Assembly (NCBI RefSeq): GCF_026410085.1
Contig: NZ_CP112866.1
Span: 1,612,001 to 1,676,000 of the forward strand
DNA length: 64,000 bases
Origin: Pseudomonas quebecensis
GTDB taxonomy: Bacteria; Pseudomonadota; Gammaproteobacteria; Pseudomonadales; Pseudomonadaceae
Reading direction: 5' to 3'
The position numbers and the translations under genes were made by a program. Position 1 is the stretch's first letter. Every line of letters starts with the position of its first letter. The notes beneath the pieces were generated by a model. The model searched no databases. It was not told the origin of the DNA and saw only the letters and a program-made list of their open reading frames with translations. Shown piece by piece: positions 8,548 through 16,803 of this stretch.

Positions 8548-9045
8548 ATGAAAAGCCTGTTTATGAGCGATTGGATAATAAAGTTTCTGTTTGTCTTATT
8601 TGCTGTGTCTGTGGTGCCGTTTGTTGGGGCGGCCTCTGCGCAGGAAAATGCTATATCTAAGTCTGCGGCACCTGGTGCTGTGCTTGTTTTGTCTAATTCT
8701 GATAGGAGTCCGGGGGTAGGGTTTGCAACGTTCTACGTTAGAAGTTCGGACTTTTCCCCAGGAACGCTTATCGACCCAAAACAGTTGGTGGAAATTCAAT
8801 GGAGTACAACATACTATCCTGACAGTATCAGGGAGAACGTAAAGCTTTGCTATTCACGACCTTTCAGTTCGGAAGAAACGTGCAGGAATATCTATCCAAA
8901 CTCCTTCGGGACGCTGCATGATTTCAATATACAGGCGTTTGGTAATGGCTCGCGTGTCATTATTTATCACGAGGTTTACGGTGGTACGCCGCGCTATACT
9001 CGCCCGAGTGGCGTTGATTCAGTAACTTTCAAGTACAGGTCATAA
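8548..9045 (+). CDS. Small Sec-secreted protein, weakly FlhE-like (cassette A)
   Basis: A 165-residue protein with a signal peptide (hydrophobic IIKFLFVLFAVSVVPFVG, likely cut after AASA). The mature part has SNSDRSPGVGFATFYV, an EIQWSTTYY segment, two cysteines about 11 residues apart (KLCYSRPFSSEETC), GTLHDFN, and a YGGTPRY...GVDSVTFKYR ending. The order Cys-pair, G-T-x-x-x-F, and a terminal V-x-Y-R recalls the FlhE periplasmic family, but this is a by-eye resemblance only. The start at 8548 follows GGAGGTGAT. The larger gene at 9148 follows after 102 bases. A paralogue, broken by a stop codon, is at 16207. Confidence 0.72.
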   Translation: MKSLFMSDWIIKFLFVLFAVSVVPFVGAASAQENAISKSAAPGAVLVLSNSDRSPGVGFATFYVRSSDFSPGTLIDPKQLVEIQWSTTYYPDSIRENVKLCYSRPFSSEETCRNIYPNSFGTLHDFNIQAFGNGSRVIIYHEVYGGTPRYTRPSGVDSVTFKYRS

Positions 9046-9147
9046 AGCGTAAAAGTGTTCGTTGCTTTTCGCCGATAAGTTATTTATGCAGAAATTATTT
9101 TTATGATACGGCAGAGTTGCTGGCCTCCTACTCGGGGAGAAATACTC

Positions 9148-10503
9148 ATGATTACTGTTAATTCTCATGCATCTTCATTTAATAGTCATGCGCCGATAAA
9201 TAGTACTGTCGCTGCCACATCCGTGTTGTCGGTTTCGTCTGATAAGGATGAAACCCTCGCAACGGCATCAACGACGCGTGAAGTGACGAACAGTACCGTC
9301 TCACTACTGGCTCGCCAATTGAGCGAAGCGGCAATACGCGCTGGAAGCCGCCTGCGTTCGAAGAACGAAGACTCGTTCCACGCGATTACCGGCGACAACT
9401 ACATCGTCAACAAAGCGCACTACGGTGCAGTGCCTCCCAACACCGATAACCCGGAACTCCTGGCTCGCGCACGGCAGGCTAATGGTTTCGTCGACGGTAC
9501 TGACAGCAACCCTTTCAAAGGGCTTGCGCGCGATCAGCTGAGCCTGATTGCTGGGGACGATAGCGGTTCTTTCACCCTCAATGAACGGCGTTCAGCGTGG
9601 GAAGAGTTGCAAGCAACGGCCCCCAAGTTAGACAACCACTCTGAACCGACACCTGCTCATGGGCGTGACCTCTTGATTGCGCGCTTGTACAGAGGGGTTG
9701 AACCGCCGGTCGCCTTGCCTCCTGCCACCCGGGAAAACGGCACTCAGAACCATGCCGATTTCCTGAACCGTGAGGATCGAGCCTTGATTTCGGACATGTA
9801 CGCTTACGCGGCAGCGCAGGGTGCTGACTTGCGTTTCGTCGATCACTTGGCATTTGAAATAGGCACCTATCGTCACTACAGCGATGGCCGTCAACTTGCA
9901 GGGAGTAACGTTCGCTATGACGGGGAAGGGTATCAGGTGACGTTCGATTTCAAGCCGGAAGACGCCGCCATTGCTTCAAGCGTCCTGAACGGCACGGCAA
10001 TCAAAAGCACGCGTTTCGATCAAGGCTTTTTGCAGTACATCCTGCATCCCGCCCAAGGTGCGTTCAGCAACATCGGCGGCGTACCGTTCCTGGAAAAAAT
10101 GGTGAAAAAATTCTCCAGTGAAGGCGCTGATCAGCCCCCTCTCGGCAGCGAGTTTTCCACCTTAAAGAAAATCAGGATTGAGGACCATATTGTCCAAACC
10201 ACCAACAAGAACATACGACTGCCGCCCTTCAAACCTGTAGTGGAGAAACTCAATGGCGTCTGGACAGTCACCGAACACGGCAAAGCAGAAGGCTATACGA
10301 TGGACAAAATCACTGGCCGGCTAATTAAGCCAGTCGAGCCTTCTGATCTTGCTGGTCCGCAGCGCTCAGAGCCTGGCCTTGCCACAGGCGCAGCGCGTGA
10401 CCGCACCCTGCTTGAGGCCCTTTCAGGCAACCGCGAAACGCCGACCAAGCGTTGGTTCTGGGCCGGCAATGTGTTCAACCTGATCAAAAGTTTAAAACCG
10501 TGA
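9148..10503 (+). CDS. Ser/Thr-rich effector-like protein of unknown function (cassette A)
   Basis: A 451-residue protein I cannot assign to a family. It has no Sec signal and no membrane segment. Residues 1-60 are rich in Ser, Thr, Asn and Ala, as in many proteins exported by type III or other non-Sec routes. A conserved NPELLARARQ...NPFKGLARDQL segment leads into AGDDSGSFTLNERRSAWEEL, which has the shape of a degenerate EF-hand (helix, D-D-S-G-S-F loop, Glu, helix). The second half (TYRHYSDGRQLA, FSNIGGVPFLEKMVKKFSSEG) is strongly conserved in the paralogue at 16804. The start at 9148 is chosen for the GGGGAG site and because the paralogue starts in the same place. It may be a secreted toxin or effector; this is not shown. 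Confidence 0.75.
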   Translation: MITVNSHASSFNSHAPINSTVAATSVLSVSSDKDETLATASTTREVTNSTVSLLARQLSEAAIRAGSRLRSKNEDSFHAITGDNYIVNKAHYGAVPPNTDNPELLARARQANGFVDGTDSNPFKGLARDQLSLIAGDDSGSFTLNERRSAWEELQATAPKLDNHSEPTPAHGRDLLIARLYRGVEPPVALPPATRENGTQNHADFLNREDRALISDMYAYAAAQGADLRFVDHLAFEIGTYRHYSDGRQLAGSNVRYDGEGYQVTFDFKPEDAAIASSVLNGTAIKSTRFDQGFLQYILHPAQGAFSNIGGVPFLEKMVKKFSSEGADQPPLGSEFSTLKKIRIEDHIVQTTNKNIRLPPFKPVVEKLNGVWTVTEHGKAEGYTMDKITGRLIKPVEPSDLAGPQRSEPGLATGAARDRTLLEALSGNRETPTKRWFWAGNVFNLIKSLKP

Positions 10504-10576
10504 AACGGTGCATCAGCCGAGCGCTGCGGTGGCTAGCAGCGAACGAGCGTTACAGCCCCGGCGGCGCGGTTTGCCC

Positions 10577-12598
10577 CTACGCATGCGTCAGCCCCGTCAA
10601 CGTATCCGCAATCGTCTTGGTCCGCTGCGCCGTGCCCTCAGTGGCGCGGCTCGACGCTTCAAGCGCATCGAGCATCTCGCGCAGCGCGCCGACCCCGGTG
10701 GATTGGTCTTCGATCTGTTGGGCAACGCGCTGGATCTCACTGGACAGCAGGTCAATATCCACGCCGATTTCCGCCGCATTCTTACGGGTGATTTCCGCCA
10801 GTTTGCGCACTTCGTCCGCCACCACCGCAAACCCCCTGCCCAGGTCACCGGCGCGTGCCGCTTCAATGGCCGCGTTGAGCGCCAGCAGGTTGGTTTGCCC
10901 GGCGATCTGTTGAATCACCTGCACGATCGACTGAATACGCAAACTCGACCCCGCCAGCGTACGCGCCCCTTCCACCGCCACATCCGCCTGGCTGGACAAG
11001 CCTTCCACCGTGGACCCGGCCTGGGCCGACACCGCGTTCTGCTGGTCGATGGTCCCCACCAATTCATCCATCGACGCGTGCAACTCGCCCGAGTAATGCT
11101 TGAGTTGCGCTGCGATGTCTTCCTGCTGGCGCTCTGCCTGGGCCAGCACCATACCCAAGTCCGCTAGTCCCTCGAACACCGGCAGGATATTGCGATCCAG
11201 CCCGCGGGTATTAAGGGTGTTAGCAAAGTCGTTGTTTTTGAACGCGGCAATCTGCTTGACCACTACATGGTTCAATCCCGCCAGCTTCTTCACCTGCCGA
11301 CGTAAGAAAAATGCCTTGAACTCGCCGTAATGGGCGATGAAATTGTCCACGTACTCGTCCCTGAAACTTGCGCCTTTGCCCACCCGGAAAAAGAAAATCG
11401 CCGTCAGTGTCTGGTTAAGGTTCAAACCCAGGATTTCGCCAAAGGTGGAGAACCCCGCCAGCGGCACATCGCCGAACGTGCCGGCCATGCTGCCCAGTTC
11501 GGCGCCATTGTTCAGCCGCCGCAAGATGCAGTCATTCAAGATGCCCGCCACCGGTTGGCCGCCCTTGCCGCGTAGGAATTGTTCATAGTCCCGGCGCGTC
11601 GCCTCGCGCAATGGTGTACGCCGCACCATCACCAACTCTTCGCCCGGCGCCACGTCGCAGAACAGCTGCACGATCTGCTGCTCATAGTCGATGCGCGCGA
11701 TGGAGCGCACAAACAACTCACTGCCCACGCGGATGGCAAACGAATAATCCGCCAGCTTCGGCTCCAGCGCCTGGGGCGTGCAATTGAAGGCATCACACAG
11801 CGCCTGCACCATGCTTTTGATGTTGCCCGCGCTGTCGATGACCTGGTCAATGGTGCGGTCCTCCACCGAAGCAGTCAGCACGCTGAAGGTCAAATCCGCC
11901 GGTTTAAAGTTCTGGCTCTTGAACACCCCAAATCGCACATGCGCCGCCGTCTTCAGGAACACAATCTGTGCATGGTTCTGATAGCTGCGCTGGCCGTCAT
12001 GAATCAGCGTCTTCTGGAAATCCGACTTACCCCCGGCCGATCCCCCTACAAACAAACACGGGAACCGCCCCGACTCATACAACGCCTCCATAAAAAACGA
12101 CTCCGACGCCGACAGCCCATCGAACACCACATACGCCAGCGTATCGCGATGATCGATCGAGGTGCGCACCTGCACACGCTTGATATTGGCCACCAACTTG
12201 GCAATTCGCTCCTGCATGCCCAGGCGCTTGCCACCGCTGCGAATGTCCTCGCACTCCAACGGCACCATCACCACCTCGGCCGAGGCGATCACACTGTCGT
12301 CGAACAACTGCAACACAATCCGATCCCAGCGCTCGCCGGTGGCGCAATACAGCGAATTGGGCGCATTGCAGAGCTCGCCGGAGGTGGTGCAAAGGCTGAT
12401 GGTAGCGTGCGGGAACCGGCGTTTGAGCTTGGCGGCGATGGCGTCGATGTCCAGGTGCGGCGAGATGAAACCGGTGATCAGCGTGGGCGTGATGCGCTGG
12501 GCGGCTAAAGCGGCGTCCAGGTCGCTGGCGGTACAGGTGAGGGTGGTGGTGCCTTGGCGAGCGGGCCGGGATTTTTTCAGAAGGGCGAGTGGATTCAT
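10577..12598 (-). CDS. Soluble FIST-domain methyl-accepting chemotaxis protein
   Basis: A 673-residue protein without signal peptide or TM segments. The first ~390 residues hold FIST N and C domains: [12 protein letters not shown] near the start, [12 protein letters not shown], and GFSTFGEIL near the end. FIST domains are thought to sense small ligands such as amino acids. The last ~270 residues form the chemoreceptor signalling hairpin, with its tip [20 protein letters not shown] at about residues 565-590. It would act as a cytoplasmic receptor coupled to CheW/CheA. It is short of the usual length of long cytoplasmic receptors, but complete. It lies between the two effector cassettes on the opposite strand. 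Confidence 0.88.
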   Translation of the reverse strand: MNPLALLKKSRPARQGTTTLTCTASDLDAALAAQRITPTLITGFISPHLDIDAIAAKLKRRFPHATISLCTTSGELCNAPNSLYCATGERWDRIVLQLFDDSVIASAEVVMVPLECEDIRSGGKRLGMQERIAKLVANIKRVQVRTSIDHRDTLAYVVFDGLSASESFFMEALYESGRFPCLFVGGSAGGKSDFQKTLIHDGQRSYQNHAQIVFLKTAAHVRFGVFKSQNFKPADLTFSVLTASVEDRTIDQVIDSAGNIKSMVQALCDAFNCTPQALEPKLADYSFAIRVGSELFVRSIARIDYEQQIVQLFCDVAPGEELVMVRRTPLREATRRDYEQFLRGKGGQPVAGILNDCILRRLNNGAELGSMAGTFGDVPLAGFSTFGEILGLNLNQTLTAIFFFRVGKGASFRDEYVDNFIAHYGEFKAFFLRRQVKKLAGLNHVVVKQIAAFKNNDFANTLNTRGLDRNILPVFEGLADLGMVLAQAERQQEDIAAQLKHYSGELHASMDELVGTIDQQNAVSAQAGSTVEGLSSQADVAVEGARTLAGSSLRIQSIVQVIQQIAGQTNLLALNAAIEAARAGDLGRGFAVVADEVRKLAEITRKNAAEIGVDIDLLSSEIQRVAQQIEDQSTGVGALREMLDALEASSRATEGTAQRTKTIADTLTGLTHA

Positions 12599-13075
12599 GG
12601 GGTGGGGCTCGGTCGAATGGGGATGCGGGGGGCATGCGGTTAGTAGGGTTATCGGCGGGTTGGGTGGGGGCTGGAGGGTGAGGCGGTGGGGTGCGACGGA
12701 AGGACGCGGTGAGGGGGCTTTCGGCCAAAAGCGGACCGCCGGCGCGGTTCTGGTTCAGCCCGATAGTCAAGGCTCACAGCATGCGACTGTATATCTAAAG
12801 TCATTCTGGCTTATTGCTTACACCTATATCCCTATAGGCCCCTTCTCGCGGTCCAGTTCACTGGGGGGTATTGAAGACCCTCTAAGCCCAGCGGGAGCAT
12901 GCTCCCTCGCCACAGGGGAACATTAAAGTCATAAGACTTGTATTGGCCGCTGGGTAATTGGCATAGTGCTGCCACTCCCCAACTGACCCGGCGCCAAGGA
13001 CTAAGTCAGCCAGAAGCTGACGGAAGTTCAGGGCCTTGCCAGGTTGCTTGTTCCAAGGATCTGGACATTTAACCC
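12599..13075. other. 477-bp spacer, no gene; one REP palindrome
   Basis: No credible coding frame. A G-rich stretch (12600-12710) is followed by more AT-rich DNA. The only clear element is a REP-like palindrome at 12890-12917 (GCGGGAGCATGCTCCCTCGCCACAG core), of a different REP class from the other REPINs in this window. Confidence 0.6.
12890..12917. repeat. Single REP palindrome, GGGAGCATGCTCCC class
   Basis: GGGAGCATGCTCCC is a perfect 14-bp palindrome followed by TCGCCACAGG, the typical Pseudomonas short REP of the 'gggagc-N-gctccc' type. It stands alone in the spacer between the FIST receptor and the gene at 13076. Confidence 0.6.
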
Positions 13076-13441
13076 ATGAAAACATACGCAGCGCTGGCCC
13101 TTGCGCTCACCACCCTGTGCAGCCCCGTCCACGCGGCGAGCTGGCAGATTTGCCGGCTGGACGTGCAGATCGTCAACGTCTTGAAACAACCGTACCCACA
13201 GCTGCAGGGGCGGATCCTCAAGGTCGCCCCGACCACCCCCACCACGCAATGTCCCCAGCAAGGCTCGACGCTCACCTTCACCCCGGAAACCACCGATTAC
13301 CAGAACACCCTCCCGCGTCGGCAATGGCCTCGAAAAGGCCAGTCGGTGCGGATTGACTACCGGTATCTGGATGGAATTTGCAAGGGCGACGGCCACCCGC
13401 ATCCGTGTCGCATCGAGCACTACCCACTCATGGGGCGCTAA
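13076..13441 (+). CDS. Small secreted hypothetical protein
   Basis: A 121-residue protein with a Sec signal peptide (MKTYAALALALTTLCSPVHA, cut near residue 20). The mature part has four cysteines (WQICRLD, TTQCPQ, GICKGDG, HPCRIEH), enough for two disulfides, and a VRIDYRYLDG segment. I do not recognise a family. There is no strong ribosome site upstream, so the start rests on the good signal peptide. It is probably periplasmic. Confidence 0.68.
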   Translation: MKTYAALALALTTLCSPVHAASWQICRLDVQIVNVLKQPYPQLQGRILKVAPTTPTTQCPQQGSTLTFTPETTDYQNTLPRRQWPRKGQSVRIDYRYLDGICKGDGHPHPCRIEHYPLMGR

Positions 13442-13556
13442 TCGGGCGTCACTCGCTCACGTAGCCTTCGCAGCAAGCCATCGCATGGATATGCCCAGCG
13501 CTCCTTCGCGCCTAGCATCATGAATTCTGGCAGCGATCCAGCTCTAAGGACGATTG

Positions 13557-13733
13557 ATGGCTATTAACTTTGAACCCAATATAGAGCAGATCTTGGAGTG
13601 TAATTACGGCGACTATCAGTACGATGAAAACGCCATGGCTATCACTAGAGGGACTCAAGCGTACTGGCTGCCTATCAGCCATTCCAGCTCGGCCTTTCCA
13701 ATCAGAATGTCAGTTATCGGCCAATTATGTTGA
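13557..13733 (+). pseudogene. Short unknown ORF cut by a MITE-like insertion
   Basis: A 58-codon frame (MAINFEPNIEQILECNYGDY..., ...GTQAYWLPISHSSSAFPIRMSVI) that looks protein-like but runs straight into the left terminal repeat of the element at 13719, which provides the stop. Just beyond the element a 28-codon frame (GSSQSHLGLSQVRSKSIYSQ...) ending before a hairpin at 13977 could be its former 3' end. No family recognised; composition is AT-richer than the flanks. Confidence 0.45.
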
Positions 13734-13904
13734 AAAAGTCGCCTTGCCCAAAACGTTCGAATACTGATGGGTGAAAAGATCTCTTTTGCACGCTGCTACG
13801 TGAAATCTGAGTCCTGAACCTACTGCCAAAAATTCAGATTTCACTCTCAGGCGCGTACTTTTCCGCTGTGGAATTATCATTCGACTTTTTCAACAGAATC
13901 GGCC
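13719..13904. mobile_element. 186-bp MITE-like element or IS remnant
   Basis: The ends are 23-bp inverted repeats differing at two positions: left GGCCAATTATGTTGAAAAAG followed by TCG, and right (reverse complement) GGCCGATTCTGTTGAAAAAG followed by TCG. The TGTTGAAAAAGTCG core is typical of insertion sequence ends in Pseudomonas. There is no room for a transposase. Inside is a further inverted repeat GTGAAATCTGA (13800-13810) and TCAGATTTCAC (13834-13844). I see no clear target duplication. It interrupts the short ORF at 13557. Confidence 0.72.
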
Positions 13905-13976
13905 GGAAGCAGCCAATCACACCTCGGATTAAGTCAGGTTAGAAGCAAATCTATTTATTCCCAAAAGAAAACCGCC

Positions 13977-14006
13977 GAGTCTTCATAAAATAAGTCACGA
14001 AGACTC
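13977..14006. terminator. Hairpin between interrupted ORF and DUF6124 gene
   Basis: GAGTCTTC (13977-13984) and GAAGACTC (13999-14006) form a perfect 8-bp stem around an AT-rich 14-base loop. It lies just after the stop of the convergent DUF6124 gene (ends 14028) and could terminate transcription from both sides. There is no clear T tract. Confidence 0.4.
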
Positions 14007-14027
14007 AGGGTTCTATCGAGCCGATGG

Positions 14028-14372
14028 TTAGCTGCCTGCTCCAGCCCCCTCCCGCGCCATCAATTTATCGACCAACAACACCCCCAGTTCACTCAGCTGA
14101 TGAATCGCCAACGCCACATCCCGCTGCTTTCCTGTCAATTCATCCGACAGGTCAAGCAGCAACGCGGTGACCGACGAAAAGGTTTCATAGCTATTGACGA
14201 GCAGCACTTCGCTGCTGGCATCGTCAGCAACGTTGAATAGCGTGGTCGAAGGTGGAGGAGGCGGTTGTGGCGGTTCGGCGCCCGCGTTGAGGTAGTGATC
14301 AATCGCACGATGCGCCGCCTGATTCAGTTTCAGGTCAGGACTGTTCGGAGGGTTAGGCGTGACTTTGTACAT
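14028..14372 (-). CDS. DUF6124 family small protein
   Basis: A 114-residue protein: MYKVTPNPPNSPDLKLNQAA, then AIDHYLNAG, a Pro-rich linker (PPQPPPPPSTT), and a helical C-terminal half (NSYETFSSVTALLLDLSDEL...VALAIHQLSELGVLLVDKL). The KVTPNPP start, AxDHYL and the helical tail match DUF6124, a family common in Pseudomonas with no known function. A paralogue with nearly the same C-terminal half is at 47487-47717. Both are preceded by the same structured leader (14406-14673 here), which probably controls expression by an antisense mechanism. The ATG follows AGGGAA. Confidence 0.75.
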   Translation of the reverse strand: MYKVTPNPPNSPDLKLNQAAHRAIDHYLNAGAEPPQPPPPPSTTLFNVADDASSEVLLVNSYETFSSVTALLLDLSDELTGKQRDVALAIHQLSELGVLLVDKLMAREGAGAGS

Positions 14373-14405
14373 AACGGAATTTCCCTGTCAGGGCCGACAC
14401 CGTTT

Positions 14406-14673
14406 CGCTACTAAACGAAAGGGTGGCAGCTGTACGCAGGTTAGTAGACCGGGGAATTCCGCAAAGCCGGCGCACCCGAAGGTGCCCTGCGCACAGCCAC
14501 CATCAAGCACAGACCGGAAGTCTGGTGGATGAAGCTTGTGCACTAAGCGAAATTCGACCACGGGCTACTAAACCCGATCACTGAGTTGTCAGCGACCGGG
14601 CCACCTTAGAGACGCTCACTCAAGCGCACAAGCCGGCGGATTCTGACGCAACTGTAGGCAACGGAGCAAGGCG
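14406..14673 (-). ncRNA. C4 / phage P4 CI-like antisense leader RNA, copy A
   Basis: In gene direction the leader holds, in order: a hairpin CCCGGTCGCTGA...TCAGTGATCGGG (14600-14573); a target-like box CGGGTTTAGTAGCCCG (14576-14561); two small hairpins, CAGAC/GTCTG (14524-14510) and GCACCTTCGGGTGC (14485-14472); an antisense box GGTCTACTAACC (14450-14439); and a second target-like box CGTTTAGTAGCG (14417-14406), 34 bases before the DUF6124 ATG. CTACTAA can pair with TTTAGTAG in either flanking box. This seqA-seqB-seqC order is the plan of the P4 CI / P1 C4 immunity RNAs, where pairing shuts off the downstream gene. The whole 268-base block recurs at 47751-48022. Confidence 0.6.
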
Positions 14674-14805
14674 CACAGGCTGCTTGTAGGACTTGTACCG
14701 GTGATGCAGCACGCCAGGGGCCGTCATGTATCTCGCGTCGCAAGCTTCACGCCCTGATGGGGTCAAACATGAATTCATGCAACGCCCAGGCAAGCGCTTG
14801 GACTC

Positions 14806-15069
14806 TCACACAGGGTGCCGAACTCGGTTGGTATCTCTTGATGGCGGACACCCAAACTGACGGCTGTATTCCCGGCTGAATTGCGAAGGGCTTTCGTAGC
14901 CTACTCGATAGCAGGCACTCGCCACATCCAGCCCTTCGCCGGGCAACAGGCGGCGGGCTTCCTGCAGGCGCAGTTGTTTTTGATACTGCAGCGGACTCAT
15001 GGCCGTCACTGCCTTGAAACGATGATGCAATGTAGAACTGCCCAGATTGGCTATGCCATTGAACAGCCC
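14806..15069 (-). pseudogene. AraC-family regulator remnant, C-terminal HTH only
   Basis: The frame contains a well-conserved AraC C-terminal domain: [30 protein letters not shown], and [20 protein letters not shown]. The N-terminal effector domain and the first part of the first helix-turn-helix are missing; upstream the frame is unlike any AraC protein. The remnant most resembles the AraC_N/cupin type of regulator. It lies upstream of, and divergent from, a LysE exporter, which it may once have controlled. Confidence 0.7.
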
Positions 15070-15315
15070 GACGATGTGGATGTAAGTGAGATTGTGGTGC
15101 GTCCCACCGCCAGCCCACACTGATCAGCGTTGGTAGCAAGGTATACCTGGGTTCGGAGGCAGTTGCCCATGAGCGGCTGCCCTCGGCTCAGCGCGTGTAA
15201 AAAAACCGGAACTTCTGAACGCTGTGTAAAACTATTATCTCAATGGAGGTGGACCCCATAAGCGTCCTGACTCGTTTCCCTGATGACACCGCCCACACCA
15301 CTCGCGAGCAAGCAC

Positions 15316-15930
15316 ATGATCGATGGTTCCGCTGTCTTGACAGTCTTTTTGGTTTACCTGGCCGGTGTCGTTACCCCCGGCCCAAATTTCGTCGCAGTGG
15401 TCCATAAAGCGGTGGCTACTACACGGTCAGAAGCGCTGGCCCTGGTAGCGGGTATCGTAGTGGTCAACTTGTTCTGGTCTACCTGTGCAATCGCGGGTCT
15501 GGGGATTGTATTTGCTGCGTTCCCTTGGGCTGCCTTTGTTGTAAAGGTTCTAGGGGCCGCCTACCTCATGTGGTTTGGGCTTCGACTGCTGATCAACGCG
15601 GGGAAGAATGCACTTGGCGCGCTAAATGATGCCGTTGCCGGTAGTCACCGGCAGTCTTTTATTCAGGGGGTGATTACTAACATTGGCAACCCCAAGTCCA
15701 TGGCCTTCTACGCCGCTGTCTTTTCTGCCGCCGCCCCCGCCCATGTTTCGCCAGCCACGTTTTTTTCGATGTTGGCAGTTGTGGTAGTGGTTTCAATGAC
15801 CTGGTATGGAATGGTCGCAATCGCGCTTTCGCACCCTAAGATTGCTTCGGGGTATCAACGGCGGAAAAAAATAATTGATCGACTATGCGGTGGTTTGATT
15901 TTGTCTCTGGGGGTCCGCCAGTTGGTTTAG
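15316..15930 (+). CDS. LysE family translocator
   Basis: About 204 residues with six hydrophobic segments. The hallmark VTPGPNFVAVVHKAV is near the N-terminus, followed by LGAAYLMWFGLRLL and FIQGVITNIGNPKSMAFYAA, which is the standard LysE/RhtB pattern. These proteins export amino acids or their analogues across the inner membrane. An ATG 11 codons upstream (15283) is possible, but the family starts close to the TM1 represented here by MIDGSAVLTVFLVYL. The adjacent AraC remnant (14806-15069) is on the opposite strand. The region 15931-16029 has no gene. Confidence 0.82.
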   Translation: MIDGSAVLTVFLVYLAGVVTPGPNFVAVVHKAVATTRSEALALVAGIVVVNLFWSTCAIAGLGIVFAAFPWAAFVVKVLGAAYLMWFGLRLLINAGKNALGALNDAVAGSHRQSFIQGVITNIGNPKSMAFYAAVFSAAAPAHVSPATFFSMLAVVVVVSMTWYGMVAIALSHPKIASGYQRRKKIIDRLCGGLILSLGVRQLV

Positions 15931-16029
15931 CTTCGAACCAATTGGCTTGCACTGCCCAAATTTATTAGCTATGCGCCTTCGCTGTGGATTTAAGCTGAAC
16001 GCATGAAGGGCGTTCGAGCGGGAGCAGGT

Positions 16030-16134
16030 GCGGGACTAGGAAGTTACTTACAAGTTCCTACTTTTGCGAATGACAGACCTGTCCTTCCGGATTTTAGGAA
16101 GTGCATGGCTGTTCTTCGTTAATAAATCGTGCAA
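16030..16134 (+). promoter_or_regulatory. Conserved 105-bp upstream element, copy B
   Basis: Gapless counterpart of 8370-8474. In this copy TAGGAA and TTCCTA (16037-16060 region) form a clean 6-bp dyad around GTTACTTACAAG, suggesting a protein-binding site. The second TAGGAAGT follows about 40 bases later. The spacing to the cassette ATG (72 bases) is the same as in copy A (73 bases), as expected of a promoter kept after duplication. Confidence 0.6.
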
Positions 16135-16206
16135 GGGTGGTGGCGTGATTCTAATGGTGGATTTATCTGAAAATATTTAATTATTATTAAGTCTGAGGTG
16201 GCGGTC

Positions 16207-16698
16207 ATGATGAGCTTGAATGCATTGCCAGGAATTATAAGGGGCAGGAGCTGTTACTTGTTTTTTTGGGTGTTTTTTGCCAGTGGCTCTATTGCGCAAG
16301 AAAGGTCCATCACAAAGATTAAGGCCCCCAATCCCATACTGGTATTATCCAATTCCGATACTGTAGCAGGCGTTGGATTCGCGAGATTGCATGTGTTTAC
16401 TGCAGATATACCTGCCGCCGTCTTCGCTGATCAAAAGTAACTAATGGAAATCCAGTGGAGCACAACCTACTATCCTCAAGGGTTCGGGGAGGAAGTTAAA
16501 TTGTGCTACACGCGGCCTTACAGCGCTGAGGAGAGCTGTAGAGCAATTTATCCTAATTCATCCGGAACGCTTTTTGACTTTAATGCTCAAGCTTTCGATC
16601 ATGGTGCCTATGTCACTATCTATCACAGGGTGTATGGCGGTACACCGCGTTATATACAGCCTGCTGGTGTCGACTCAGTGACATTTCGGTACAGGTAG
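16207..16698 (+). pseudogene. Small secreted FlhE-like protein with in-frame stop (cassette B)
   Basis: This is the paralogue of the gene at 8548. After a hydrophobic signal-like start (SCYLFFWVFFASGSIAQ) it runs through PNPILVLSNSD to DQK, then has TAA at 16438-16440 where copy A has CAG for Gln (DPKQLVEIQWS versus DQK-stop-LMEIQWS). The same frame then continues intact to the end (LCYTRPYSAEESC, YGGTPRY, DSVTFRYR), with both cysteines kept. An ATG at 16444 could restart translation but would lack a signal peptide. The simplest reading is a recent CAA-to-TAA change. The remainder shows no other damage. A GAGGTGG ribosome site supports the start at 16207. Confidence 0.75.
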
Positions 16699-16803
16699 TG
16701 ATCAAGCGATGATGGATTCGCCGCTTTTCACTTAAGAGAGTTCCTCCCTTAAAAAACAAAGTGGATGTAGCCGTTACTGTCTTCTTACACGGAGTACGTG
16801 CTC

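Noticed and set aside
13557..14372. Prophage or P4-type satellite
   Set aside because: The C4/CI-like leader recalls P4, but no integrase, capsid, replication or tail genes are in the window.
16444..16698. Separate short gene starting after the stop in cassette B
   Set aside because: It aligns in frame with the second half of the 8548 gene and has no signal peptide or ribosome site, so it is the rest of a broken gene.
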